Shown here: positions 18,671 through 28,502 of the stretch, piece after piece
Numbering within the stretch: position 1 is the first letter of the stretch
Layout: every line of letters begins with the position of its first letter
NCBI GenBank assembly: GCA_963677345.2
Contig: CAXXLC010000023.1
Span: 62,001 to 126,000, forward strand
DNA from: Saccharicrinis sp963677345
GTDB taxonomy: Bacteria > Bacteroidota > Bacteroidia > Bacteroidales > Marinilabiliaceae
Length of the DNA: 64,000 nucleotides
Direction: 5' to 3'
The notes under the pieces: model-generated
The model's input: the letters and a program-made list of their open reading frames with translations, nothing else
Database searches by the model: none
Told to the model about the DNA's origin: nothing
Program-made: the position numbers and the translations under genes

Positions 18671-19309
18671 TTAACTATTTAAAATAGATTCAATTCTTTT
18701 AATAGAGATTTCCCCTTTAAAAATATTGTTACGAAATATAAAAACCGGAGTTCCTGTAAATCCACATTTTTTAAACTCTTCAATATTTCTATGTATTTCC
18801 AATATGTTATTTCCTGACATATAATCCTGAGCGATAGCCTCATTATGTTCTAATATATAATTTAAAAGATCCTCATAATTCTTAGAATAAACCAAATTAA
18901 AATTAAACAACAGCATTTGATGAAACTTATCATATTCTCCATATTTCGAAACACTAATTGCAGCAGAATAAGCATCAATTGATTTTTTATTCTTTATCAA
19001 CGGAATTACCCTAAATCTTAAATTAATTTTACCTTCGCTAAATATTTTTTTTTCTATATCAGGTAAAACCTCATTAAAAAAATGCACACAATGAATACAT
19101 CTATAATTTCCATACATATATATTGATTCCCCGGCATCAAGAGAACCAAATATGATATCACTATCCCTTGGTTTCAAGGCTTGACGAATAATATCATGAT
19201 TATATTTTCCATCTCTATCTTCAAAATACCCAACCAACTTATAAACGACAAAAGCCGAAAAGAAAGCAAACAGTGAAACCAGAATTACACGCAATCTTAT
19301 ATTATTCAA
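18671..19309 (-). CDS. Membrane-anchored DsbA-like thiol:disulfide protein
   Basis: 212 aa. One N-terminal membrane anchor (about residues 6-25), then a thioredoxin-fold DsbA-like domain: FGSLDAGESIYMYGNYRC, active site C71-I-H-C74, FLN-like helical insert (residues 105-165), and the cis-proline loop GFTGTPVFIF near residue 185. An extra Cys precedes the cis-Pro loop (KKCGFTGTP). The CIHC dipeptide resembles DsbA (CPHC), favouring oxidase or isomerase activity in the periplasm. It sits between the AsmA-like gene (17 bp upstream) and the Cys-rich lipoprotein (11 bp downstream). Confidence 0.82.
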   Translation of the reverse strand: MNNIRLRVILVSLFAFFSAFVVYKLVGYFEDRDGKYNHDIIRQALKPRDSDIIFGSLDAGESIYMYGNYRCIHCVHFFNEVLPDIEKKIFSEGKINLRFRVIPLIKNKKSIDAYSAAISVSKYGEYDKFHQMLLFNFNLVYSKNYEDLLNYILEHNEAIAQDYMSGNNILEIHRNIEEFKKCGFTGTPVFIFRNNIFKGEISIKRIESILNS

Positions 19310-19326
19310 TTTTTTATACTTTAAAA

Positions 19327-22300
19327 TTAAAAATCGGTATTATATTTCACCATTTTTGGGAAAAACACAAAGCCCAATACTCCTTTTTTCACCTTAATTG
19401 TTGTCTGCATTTTATTCCTATCCTTTTTATTATCAAACCAGGCTTTACTTTTACCATCCAGATAGCTTGACACATAATACCTACCTTTGTCATCAGCATC
19501 GAATCCACTGTCTAATACTTCTTTCTGTTTTGTTTTAACTTTACCTGACAAAATTTGTCCCAGAAGAGCTCTTATATGAAAATCATATTCTCCATTAAAA
19601 CTATACATTCCCAAAAAAGATGCTTCAAATGAAGAAGAGAAAATATCTGTTTTGGGAATATAGATCTGATTATCGTACATGAACAAACTGCTTGACAAGG
19701 TGCTAAAATGAAGGTTATTCAGATTTTTAATGCCAATACCAGGAATACTTTCCAGATCGGATATTGCTTTAAGTCCTATCAGTGCACCATTCTCTAATTT
19801 TAAATCACCTGACAACAACATTGAATCCAATACCGGCATATAATTATGCAAAATAACCTTACCATCCATTTTAGAAGAAAACAATCCCTGTACATTTTCC
19901 TTTGTAATTTCATATTCCTGCACATATTCCTGCAATTCATCTATCATCCTGGAAACATCTATATTATCAGCACTTAATCTAAAATCCAAAACATCTCTAA
20001 GTATCGTATCTTTTGGAGCATCAGTCATCATATATTTTAATGATCCACCAATACCTCCACCAAAAACATCACATACAAGATCGTCTGCTACATACAAACC
20101 TTTACTAACATCAGCCAGAAATTTCGATTGAATATTCTCAGCTAAAACATCACCATATTTCACACTTTTAGCTTTTGCCTTGCCATTAACTTTAATGGAG
20201 TAATTCTGTACATATGGTTCTTCATTTAAGGCCTCTTCCATTGCCTTACTCTGTTCACTTTCACTCATAGGTACAGTATCATTCATTAACTTATCTATCA
20301 ATGCATAATCAAAATCACCCACACCAAAGTTACCGTGAACAAATAAATCCTTTCTATTATTTTGAATTGCGGCTGTATATAAACCTGATATTATTGTTGA
20401 ATCGGCAGAAAAATCCAAACCGCAATAAGCTCCTTCAACCCTATCCACCCGCAATGTGTCAGAACTATATTTTAATTGTCCAAACAGATTTTTAACACTC
20501 ATAATTGTATCGGGCATATCTACTGTTACAGCATTAAATGACACTCCAAATTGACTCTTTTCAAATAAAAGAGGCATAGCCTGATCCGCCACTGAATCGA
20601 TATAAAATTGTCCTTTAGAAGAAACAAACCCACTTACTGATCCACTAAGGTTGTTAACAATAGAATCAGGAAGTATCCTGGCAATTTCGTTAAGTTCCAA
20701 TTTAGTATTAACATTCAAATCATAATTAACATGATCCAAACCTTTAACTTTTCCAGACAATGCCAAATAAGAATCCTGCATTTTTAACATTAAACTATCA
20801 ATATTTAATGCCACATTTTTATAGTTACTAATCTTTCCCTTGAATGCTGTTTTCAAATAGCCATCAGTAACATCAATATTATACTCGGGTATTTTTACTT
20901 TTACTCCTTTAAATCCAAAATTATGTGCATTATAGGTAAATGAACCAGAAAAATCATTGATCTCAGGTATTGAATCCATTTTAACGTTTACATTATTACA
21001 TTTCAGGTTCAGTTTAGTTCTTCCCAAAGCATAATCATAAAAATCATCGGTTATAGAATCAGGTAACAGTCCTGAGGTAGATATGTTGGCTGAAACTATA
21101 CCTCCTAAATCGTTAAGCAGCGAATCCGGAACGAAAGGTTTTATTTCTTGTAACCCCAGAGTAATATCGGCAACCACATCATATTGTATATTATTCATAT
21201 TTTGAATCAAAGCCGAGACATCAACTTTACTGCTTTGTGTTTCTGCATGAAATTGTTTTACATTCACAGAAGCAGATTCAAGACGAGACGCATAACCATT
21301 AACAACATTAACCGAAAGATTAATATTTTTTACTTCGGGGTAGGTATCATACTTAATATTACCCTCACTTAATTCAATATTAAAATCTAACTGGGGAATT
21401 GAATTCGGACTGATATAACCATGAGTTGATCCGGAAAGGTTTAAATGGCCGCCCAGGTCTTTCAGTTGCAAATCCCTTTTTAATTTAGAAGGTAAAAACT
21501 TAAAACTCTTGGCCAAATCAATATCTGCAGCCGATATTGAGAGATTTTGATACAAACTATCACCCTTGATAACAAATCCCTTTCCTTTAAAAATGGCACC
21601 GGCAGCATCTAATGTTAAATCCTCCACGTCCAAAGTATCATTCATTGCGCTAATATCAAACAGCAAACGACTCTTTTGAAGATCTTCCAGATGAAAGTTA
21701 TCATACTCAACAGACCTTACCATTAATTCACCTTCTGTATGAGCCAGGTAACCTTCAGGTTTTACTTCACCTTTGACAATAACTTCAGGTATAGACAAGC
21801 TGGTATTAAACTTCATAAAATCATCTACATAATCGATATCAATATCCGAAAGAGTCAATTTTTCTAACGAGTAAACACCCTGAATAACGGTTGTATCGGT
21901 TGTTTCCTGAGGTAGGGTATCCACACTTGAAGTTAAAAGAAAATCGAAATTGCTGTTACCTAAAGAATCAACAATATATTTGAAATTAGCATTTTCGATA
22001 TCAATCTTTTTTACAAAAATATTTCCATCTATCAGCTCCCATAAATCGACAGAGGCATATAATTTTGATATTTTGGCAAGCGTATCAGGTACAAGCCTTA
22101 GAGAATCATTGGCTACCGTCCCAGAAGTCATAACAAGATCTTCGAACTCAATAGTAGCCAGGGGGAACCGGTATATTAAACTAAAATCAACATCGCCAAC
22201 ACTTAGTGGAACATCAAAGGTTTTAGCACCTTTTTGTATAGCTAATTTAACGATATCGTTTTTAAAAACTTCGGCAAGAATGACCAATAATAAAATAAAA

Positions 22301-22347
22301 CCACCTATTATAACGAATAGATTTCGTAGGAGATGCTTCTTCTTCAT
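19327..22347 (-). CDS. AsmA-family envelope protein
   Basis: 1006 aa, uninterrupted. One N-terminal membrane helix (residues 10-27: LFVIIGGFILLLVILAEVF), then a very long beta-rich chain with the AsmA opening (IQKGAKTFDVPLSVGDVDFSLIYRFPLATIEFEDL) and many LxxLxGxV/SG repeats, ending with an AsmA C-terminal-like region (LSGDLKLENGALIGLKAISDLE, then GSYSFNGEYDFHIRALLG). AsmA-like proteins form hydrophobic grooves bridging inner and outer membrane and are linked to phospholipid transport. First gene of a three-gene operon with DsbA-like and lipoprotein genes. The intact 3-kb frame shows that sequence quality is good here. Confidence 0.88.
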   Translation of the reverse strand: MKKKHLLRNLFVIIGGFILLLVILAEVFKNDIVKLAIQKGAKTFDVPLSVGDVDFSLIYRFPLATIEFEDLVMTSGTVANDSLRLVPDTLAKISKLYASVDLWELIDGNIFVKKIDIENANFKYIVDSLGNSNFDFLLTSSVDTLPQETTDTTVIQGVYSLEKLTLSDIDIDYVDDFMKFNTSLSIPEVIVKGEVKPEGYLAHTEGELMVRSVEYDNFHLEDLQKSRLLFDISAMNDTLDVEDLTLDAAGAIFKGKGFVIKGDSLYQNLSISAADIDLAKSFKFLPSKLKRDLQLKDLGGHLNLSGSTHGYISPNSIPQLDFNIELSEGNIKYDTYPEVKNINLSVNVVNGYASRLESASVNVKQFHAETQSSKVDVSALIQNMNNIQYDVVADITLGLQEIKPFVPDSLLNDLGGIVSANISTSGLLPDSITDDFYDYALGRTKLNLKCNNVNVKMDSIPEINDFSGSFTYNAHNFGFKGVKVKIPEYNIDVTDGYLKTAFKGKISNYKNVALNIDSLMLKMQDSYLALSGKVKGLDHVNYDLNVNTKLELNEIARILPDSIVNNLSGSVSGFVSSKGQFYIDSVADQAMPLLFEKSQFGVSFNAVTVDMPDTIMSVKNLFGQLKYSSDTLRVDRVEGAYCGLDFSADSTIISGLYTAAIQNNRKDLFVHGNFGVGDFDYALIDKLMNDTVPMSESEQSKAMEEALNEEPYVQNYSIKVNGKAKAKSVKYGDVLAENIQSKFLADVSKGLYVADDLVCDVFGGGIGGSLKYMMTDAPKDTILRDVLDFRLSADNIDVSRMIDELQEYVQEYEITKENVQGLFSSKMDGKVILHNYMPVLDSMLLSGDLKLENGALIGLKAISDLESIPGIGIKNLNNLHFSTLSSSLFMYDNQIYIPKTDIFSSSFEASFLGMYSFNGEYDFHIRALLGQILSGKVKTKQKEVLDSGFDADDKGRYYVSSYLDGKSKAWFDNKKDRNKMQTTIKVKKGVLGFVFFPKMVKYNTDF

Positions 22348-22418
22348 TGCTTAATGAGTGTTGATTTTGAGCTAACGAAAATATAAAAAATAAATCCGTA
22401 TAATTGTTAATCTACCAT

Positions 22419-22446
22419 AAAAAAAGGCTCCTTGAAGGAGCCTTTT
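22419..22446 (-). terminator. Rho-independent terminator of the nqr operon
   Basis: Minus strand forms GGCTCCTT / AAGGAGCC with a very short loop, followed by a run of seven T. It lies about 45 bp after the nqrF stop. The A-run on the other side could also allow plus-strand use, but no plus-strand gene ends here. Confidence 0.9.
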
Positions 22447-22489
22447 AATCACTTCAGGTGAATACCTGAATATCTAAATGTCTTAATCA

Positions 22490-23749
22490 TTAAGATCCAA
22501 AGTCATCAAATGCAATCATTTCATCAGGCACACCTAAATCATAAAGCATTTTATTCACTGCATCGTTCATCATTGGAGGTCCACAAAGATAATATTCAAT
22601 ATCTTCAGGCTCTTCATGATTAACCAGGTATTCATCATGAATAACCTGATGGATAAATCCGGTAGAACCTTCCCAGTTATCTTCAGGTTGAGGATCACTC
22701 AATGCAATCTTAAACTTAAAGTTAGGAAATTGCTTTTCGATAGCCTCGAATTGCTCTTTATAAAAAATTTCTTTAACTGAACGGGCACCATACCAGAAAG
22801 TAGCCTTACGACCAGTTTTTACAGTATGGAACATATGGAAGATATGCGAACGCATAGGAGCCATACCTGCACCACCACCAATAAACATCATCTCACGGTC
22901 AGTATCCTTAATAAAGAACTCTCCATAAGGACCGGAAACAGTAACCTTATCACCAGGTTTACGAGAGAAGATATAAGAAGAACAAACCCCAGGATTCACT
23001 TTCATAAATCCACCATTTACCCTGTCGAACGGAGGCGTAGCAATACGAATGTTCAGCATCACGATATTACCCTCTGCAGGGTGGTTAGCCATTGAGTAAG
23101 CACGGAATGTTTCCTCAGGGTTCACCATTTTTAAATCAAAGATGCCATACTTTTCGTACTCATCGCGAAATTTCTCACCGATCTCCATATCTTTAAAATC
23201 AACAGTGATTTTAGGTACATCAATCTGAATATATCCACCCGACTTAAAGTGCTAAAGTTTCGCCCTCAGGCAATTTCACACACAAACTCTTTAATATAAG
23301 TAGCCACATTGTTGTTTGACACAACAGTACATTCCCACTTTTTAATACCAAGAATCTCCTGAGGAATATGCATTTTAAGGTCTTCTTTAACCTTAACCTG
23401 ACAAGCTAAACGCCAGTTATTGGCTTGCTCTTACGAGTAAAATAACCAGTTTCAGTGGGCAAAATAGAACCAGCCCCTTCATTAACCTGACAACGGCACA
23501 TAGCACAAGTACCACCACCTCCACATGCAGAAGGAGAAAGATTTTATTACTTCCTAAAGCAGACAATAATGTTTGACCAGGAGCTACTTCCAAAGCTTTT
23601 TCGCCCTCATTAATGTCAATAGTAACTGTTCCTGCCGGTGTTAACTTTTGTTTAACCCACAAAAGTATTGACACCAACAGTAGGATAACAAGTAAGAAAA
23701 CTACCACACTGGTAGTGATTACCGTACCCTGACTTGCTAAAAATATCAT
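22490..23749 (-). pseudogene. nqrF: Na+-translocating NADH:quinone reductase subunit F, frameshifted in this sequence
   Basis: The 1260-bp span (420 codons) is the usual NqrF length. N-terminal anchor MIFLASQGTVITTSVVVFLL, ferredoxin domain with EKALEVAPGQTLLSALGSN and a 2Fe-2S site (CGGGGTC..C after correcting a missing base near 23540), then, from 23188 down, the FAD/NADH reductase domain: FRAYSMANHPAEG, GPYGEFFIKDTDREMMFIGGG, FWYGARSVKEIFY, YYLCGPPMMNDAV and the C-terminal FDDFGS. Further breaks lie near 23425 and 23255. NqrF takes electrons from NADH. It is the last gene of the operon; loss is improbable given intact domains. Confidence 0.9.
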
Positions 23750-23771
23750 AGTATATCTGTTTTCTTACTTT

Positions 23772-24385
23772 TTATAGTTGAATACCCATAAAACTCATAA
23801 ATGCAATACCCATTAAACCGGTTACGATAAATGTGATACCCAAACCTCTTAATGGAGCAGAATGTCAGAGTATTTTAATTTTTCACGATAGCAGCAATAC
23901 CTACAATAGCAAGCAACCAACCAATTCCGGAACCCAGGCCGAAAGAAGTAGCTTCAGCTAAAGATGCATACTGACGCTCTTGCATAAATAAAGATCCTCC
24001 TAAAATAGCACAGTTTACAGCAATAAGAGGTAAGAAAATACCTAACTGGCTATAAAGTGCCGAGCAAATTTTTCTACAATCATTTCTACCAATTGTACCA
24101 TAGATGCAATGACTGCAATAAACATGATAAAGCTCAAGAAGCTTAAATCAACATCTGCAAATCCTTCTCCTAACCATCTTAGAGCACCCTCTTTTAGTAC
24201 ATACTCATTTAAAAGGTAATCTACAGGTACAGTAATTAATAGTACAAAAACTACAGCGATACCAAGTCCAAACGATGTTTTAACAGTTTTTGATACAGCC
24301 AGGTATGAACACATACCAAGGAAGTAAGCAATACCATGTTATCGATAAAAATAGACTTGATGAATATATTAATTATATTTTCCAT
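23772..24385 (-). pseudogene. nqrE: Na+-NQR subunit E, frameshifted in this sequence
   Basis: The 614-bp span is about 205 codons, the NqrE length. Starts MENIINIFIKSIFIDN at 24385, then (after a missing G near 24337) FLGMCSYLAVSKTVKTSFGL, YLLNEYVLKEGALRWLG, FIMFIAVIASMVQLVE; further breaks near 24060 and 23860-23880; then LPLIAVNCAILGGSLF and FVTGLMGIAFMSFMGIQL. Six-helix inner-membrane protein that with NqrD holds a buried iron centre in a symmetric pair (the Cys in GMCSYL and NCAIL). At least three 1-bp deletions, probably sequence errors. Confidence 0.9.
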
Positions 24386-24411
24386 TGAAATTTTATTTTC
24401 CTGTTAATAAA

Positions 24412-25068
24412 TTAAGATTCAATCAAATCTTTATTACGTGAACGTTGCACCCAAATAATAACAGCAACCGTAATCAGTGCCATAGGAGGTAAGATCATCA
24501 AACCATTATTTTGGTATCCAAGATCATAAATAAAATCAGGAATAATATGAAGGGTACCTAAACCTGGTAAAGTTAAAGTACCTGATCCGAATAATTCTCT
24601 GAAGAATGCTACGATAACAAGGATAATTCCATAACCGGCTGCATTACCAACACCATCTAAAGCCGATTGCCATGGTTTGTTACCCAAAGCAAAAGCTTCT
24701 AAACGTCCCATGATAATACAGTTGGTAATAATCAAACCAACAAATACAGATAATTGCTTACTTACTTCGTAGGCAAAAGCCTGTAATATTTGGTCAACGA
24801 TAATTACAAGAGCCGCAACTATTACCAGTTGAACAATAATTCTAATACGAGCAGGAATTGTATTACGTAATAACGAGATGATTACGTTTGCAAAAACTAC
24901 TACAAACATCACCGAAATAGACATTACAATTGCCGGCTCTAATTTTGCCGTAACCGCTAAAGCAGAACAAATACCTAATACCTGGATGGTAATTGGGTTT
25001 TGCTTATTTAACGGGTTTGTTATCAGTTTTCGGTTTTTCGCTGAAAACAAAGGTTCTTTGTCACTCAT
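24412..25068 (-). CDS. nqrD: Na+-NQR subunit D
   Basis: 218 aa, intact. N-terminal KNRKLITNPLNKQNPITIQVLGICSALAV, then six hydrophobic helices including IVDQILQAFAYEVSKQLSVF and FVGLIITNCIIMGRLEAFAL. The GICSAL and ITNCII cysteines are the iron-cluster ligands shared with NqrE. It forms the inner-membrane core through which electrons pass. It is 26 bp before nqrE and 11 bp after nqrC. Confidence 0.96.
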   Translation of the reverse strand: MSDKEPLFSAKNRKLITNPLNKQNPITIQVLGICSALAVTAKLEPAIVMSISVMFVVVFANVIISLLRNTIPARIRIIVQLVIVAALVIIVDQILQAFAYEVSKQLSVFVGLIITNCIIMGRLEAFALGNKPWQSALDGVGNAAGYGIILVIVAFFRELFGSGTLTLPGLGTLHIIPDFIYDLGYQNNGLMILPPMALITVAVIIWVQRSRNKDLIES

Positions 25069-25079
25069 TTCTTAACCGT

Positions 25080-25775
25080 TTAATTTTTTAAATATTTTTC
25101 GTAACCTGACAGACAGTCCTGAAGCATGGCAGAAACACCTTTACTGGTAATCGTACCACCTGAGATAGCATCTACAGCATGAGGATTATTTTCTGTTCCA
25201 CCACCTTTTACCACTTCAATAGAAGTAAAATCTCCGGAATCACTGTAAATTGTTTTTCCTTTGAAAGGCTCCTGAAAGAAATCCTTGGCAATCTCAGCAC
25301 CTAAACCGGGAGTTTCTCCTTTATGATCGAATGTTGCTCCATAAACGGTCTTTCTATCCGAATTTAATGAAATATACCCCCAAATTGGGCCCCAAAGACC
25401 AGCACCTCTTAAAGGAATAATCAACTTTTCCTCTCCATTATCCAGCTTACAGATATATAAAGGATAGCTTCTTTCTTTAAGATCTTTGCGCACTTCCTTA
25501 CTCAAATCAACATCAAAAGCACTACCTTCAACCTCCTGGCCTTCGATATTTAATACTTTTGTATTAGATCCAATATGTTCTTCGTATAACTTTTCTGCTG
25601 TACTTGCATCACTGGCAATACCAACTGATTTTAAGATATCAATCTTTTTTGCCACAGCTACATTTTTGCTTTGAATTGGCTTTAAAGAAACTGAGATAAA
25701 AGCTAATATCGCAGCAACTCCAATTACCATTATTGATGCGTACAGAAACGTATATGTATTTCCTTGTTTGTCCAT
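25080..25775 (-). CDS. nqrC: Na+-NQR subunit C (covalent FMN)
   Basis: 231 aa. One N-terminal membrane helix (residues 8-30) and an FMN-binding domain: YPLYICKLDNGEEKLIIPLRG, GLWGPIWGYISL, GETPGLGAEI and DAISGGTITSKGV near residues 202-214. The flavinylation motif normally reads DxxSGAT; here the Ala is Gly, leaving T208 as acceptor. ApbE (15.9 kb) would attach the FMN by phosphoester bond. It is 12 bp after nqrB. Confidence 0.96.
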   Translation of the reverse strand: MDKQGNTYTFLYASIMVIGVAAILAFISVSLKPIQSKNVAVAKKIDILKSVGIASDASTAEKLYEEHIGSNTKVLNIEGQEVEGSAFDVDLSKEVRKDLKERSYPLYICKLDNGEEKLIIPLRGAGLWGPIWGYISLNSDRKTVYGATFDHKGETPGLGAEIAKDFFQEPFKGKTIYSDSGDFTSIEVVKGGGTENNPHAVDAISGGTITSKGVSAMLQDCLSGYEKYLKN

Positions 25776-25787
25776 TTTTCTATTTTA

Positions 25788-26951
25788 TTAAGCGTTTACT
25801 TTTACTCGTTTTAAACGGCGTTTAATATTTTGTTGAACAATTACATGGTCAATTAACGGAGCAAATGTATTCATCAATAATATAGCTAACATTACTCCTT
25901 CTGGATAAGCCGGGTTAAATACACGAATCATAATGGCAAAAACACCAATCAAGAAACCATAAATATATTTACCTGCTTCTGTACGAGATGCTGATACAGG
26001 ATCTGTTGCCATGAACACAGCACCAAAAGCAAATCCACCAAGGCATAACTGTTGAATTGCATCAACATTCATTGCATCAGTAGTACCTATTGCGTTAAAT
26101 CCTAAAGCCATCAGGTAACCACCGGCAAAAACACTCACCATCACTTTCCAGCTGGCAATACCTGTAGCCAACAAAATTACAGCACCTATTAAAATAGCTA
26201 ATGTACTTGTTTCACCTATTGATCCAGGGATGGTACCAATGAAACTTTGTAATGTACTTGGAAGCAAGTCAAGCTTTCCTGTGATAACATTACCCAGAGG
26301 TGTAGCTCCTGAAAATCCATCCACGATACCTTCACCTTTAGAAAGGCCTGAAACCCAAATAAGGTCTCCGGACATTTTAGAAGGATATGCGAAGAATAAG
26401 AATGCTCTGGCAACTAAAGCCGGGTTCCAGATATTCATTCCGGTACCACCAAAAACTTCTTTACCAATCACAACTGCAAAAGCTGTTGCTACAGCAACCA
26501 TCCATAATGGAATATCAGCCGGTAACACCAATGGTATTAACATACCCGATACCAGAAATCCTTCGGCCACTTCGTGACCTTTCATTTGAGCAAACATAAA
26601 CTCAATGCCAAGACCCACTACATAAGATACCACTACGATAGGTAGCACTTTTATAGCACCATAAATTACCATTTGCCAAAAATCGGCATCGGCCTGACCT
26701 AATGATAAAAAGTGCTGGTATCCTGTGTTCCAAATACCAAATAACAAAGCAGGAATTAAAGCCAATACCACAACCGACATTGTTCTTTTAGAATCAATGG
26801 CATCGTGAATATGAACCCCTGTTTTTGAAGTTGTTTTTGGAGTAAACAAGAAGGTCTCAAAAGCATCAAATGTTGCGTGTAATTTTTCAAACTTTCCACC
26901 TTTTTCAAAGTTGGGTTTGATTTTATCCAAATATTGTCTTAATGCTTTCAA
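25788..26951 (-). CDS. nqrB: Na+-NQR subunit B (covalent FMN, sodium path)
   Basis: 387 aa, about ten membrane helices. Conserved blocks: HIHDAIDSKRTMSVVVLALIPAL's region (residues 48-70), KEVFGGTGMNIWNPALVARA, and the flavinylation motif DGFSGATP with acceptor T217. NqrB also carries riboflavin and the quinone site in the inner membrane, and takes part in sodium translocation. Start MKALRQYLDKIKP matches the family. It is 39 bp after nqrA. Confidence 0.97.
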   Translation of the reverse strand: MKALRQYLDKIKPNFEKGGKFEKLHATFDAFETFLFTPKTTSKTGVHIHDAIDSKRTMSVVVLALIPALLFGIWNTGYQHFLSLGQADADFWQMVIYGAIKVLPIVVVSYVVGLGIEFMFAQMKGHEVAEGFLVSGMLIPLVLPADIPLWMVAVATAFAVVIGKEVFGGTGMNIWNPALVARAFLFFAYPSKMSGDLIWVSGLSKGEGIVDGFSGATPLGNVITGKLDLLPSTLQSFIGTIPGSIGETSTLAILIGAVILLATGIASWKVMVSVFAGGYLMALGFNAIGTTDAMNVDAIQQLCLGGFAFGAVFMATDPVSASRTEAGKYIYGFLIGVFAIMIRVFNPAYPEGVMLAILLMNTFAPLIDHVIVQQNIKRRLKRVKVNA

Positions 26952-26990
26952 TGTATTATATTTTTAATATTTACGAATTGATTAAACAAA

Positions 26991-28340
26991 CTAGCTCATC
27001 TCTTTAATCATTACATCAATACCCTTACGTAGTATACTTTGAACTTCGAGTTTTGATGTACATACAAATTCACAAAGTGCCATATCTTCTTCTACCACTT
27101 CGTAAATTCCAAGCTGTTCCATTTTGTCGATATCTTCTGTGATAATAGCTTTTATTAAATGCTCTGGAAGAACATCCATAGGTAATACTTTATCATACTG
27201 ACCTGACATGATAATAGCTCTGGGACCGCCGTTTAAATTAGCATTTAAAGCGTATTCTTTTTTAGGACATATCCATGAGAAGAAAGATTTAGAAACACTA
27301 AATTTCTTTAACCCGGGTGCTGCCCATCCCATAAATACGTGCTCGTCACCTTCAGGAATAACTGTTATCTGAGAATGATATGCACCCAGATAACCATCTT
27401 TAGCAATATGATCACCTGTTAATACATTACCACTGATGTAACGAAGGCTGCCTTCCTCAACATTATTTTCAACAAAAGTTTTGATGTTAGCACCTACTTT
27501 TGTTTTAATATATGATTTGTTTTTAAGCTCTGAACCTGTTAATGCAATAATTCTCGACGCATCATAAACACCATTGAGAACTAATTTACCAATGGAAATT
27601 ACTTCCTGTGGCTGAAGAGTCCAGTATACATCTCCCTTATTGATCGGTGACACATGATGAATCTGAATACCAACATTACCTGCAGGGTGCGGACCCGTGA
27701 AAGCATGAGTTTTAACCCCTTTAAGCGACATCACCACTTTTGATGCAGACTCGTTGTTTACACCAATATGGATATCTCCGTCGGTAAGTTTATTTAAAGC
27801 ATCAACACCGGCCTGAAATTCTTTCTCTGACCCTGAAACAATAAAATCATAATCAGGAGCCAATGGAGAAGAATCAAATGCAGAAATAAAGATGGCTTTT
27901 GGCGTATCTGCCGGATTTGCCACAACGTTGTAAGGACGTTGACGAACAAATGGCCATAAACCTGCCGCCAGAAGTTTTTCTTTTACTTCTTCTTTTGTTG
28001 CACTTGAAACATCAATTTTTCCAAAATCTTCAGCTTCATTCTGGTTATCACTTTTAACCACTACCTCTAATATTCGTCTTCGCTCGCCACGGTTAACAAC
28101 CTGAACCTCTCCACTTACCGGAGAGACAAACTTAACGTCGGTGCGATATTTGTCGTAAAACAATACCGTTCCGGCTTTAACTTTATCACCAGGCTTAACA
28201 GTCAACTTAGGAACCAACCCAGGGAAATCCGCTGGTTTGACAGCAAAGAGTTCTGGCTTATCGGCACTTCCGAAAACTTTTTCCGCTTTGCCTTTCAACC
28301 GAATATCAAGACCTCTTTTTATTTTGATTACGTCTGACAT
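26991..28340 (-). CDS. nqrA: Na+-NQR subunit A
   Basis: 449 aa from the ATG at 28340 (MSDVIKIKRGLDIRLKGKAE), which matches the family start; a longer frame to 28376 is not needed. Soluble cytoplasmic subunit near the quinone site: PADFPGLVPKLTVKPGDKVK (biotinyl/Rnf-type barrel), FISPVSGEV-like segment, GPHPAGNVGIQIHHVSPIN, and ALNANLNGGPRAIIMSGQYD. First gene of the nqrABCDEF operon. Confidence 0.97.
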   Translation of the reverse strand: MSDVIKIKRGLDIRLKGKAEKVFGSADKPELFAVKPADFPGLVPKLTVKPGDKVKAGTVLFYDKYRTDVKFVSPVSGEVQVVNRGERRRILEVVVKSDNQNEAEDFGKIDVSSATKEEVKEKLLAAGLWPFVRQRPYNVVANPADTPKAIFISAFDSSPLAPDYDFIVSGSEKEFQAGVDALNKLTDGDIHIGVNNESASKVVMSLKGVKTHAFTGPHPAGNVGIQIHHVSPINKGDVYWTLQPQEVISIGKLVLNGVYDASRIIALTGSELKNKSYIKTKVGANIKTFVENNVEEGSLRYISGNVLTGDHIAKDGYLGAYHSQITVIPEGDEHVFMGWAAPGLKKFSVSKSFFSWICPKKEYALNANLNGGPRAIIMSGQYDKVLPMDVLPEHLIKAIITEDIDKMEQLGIYEVVEEDMALCEFVCTSKLEVQSILRKGIDVMIKEMS

Positions 28341-28373
28341 GTTTGATAAAAAGTTTTTAAAAAATTTTAATTG

Positions 28374-28381
28374 CAAAAATA
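28374..28381 (-). promoter_or_regulatory. Candidate nqr operon promoter (-7 box)
   Basis: Minus strand reads TATTTTTG, an exact TAnnTTTG match 33 bp before the nqrA ATG, with an AT-rich T-containing stretch (GTTTAG) about 20 bp further upstream where a -33 element should lie. Confidence 0.5.
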
Positions 28382-28502
28382 CAATAAATAATAACTAAAC
28401 CTTACGAATGAGCACCTAATAAAGAAAAAAATCGTTAAATAATAATGAATTGACTGCTAAGGCATATATATATTGATTATTTTCGCATAAAATCTGAACA
28501 GC

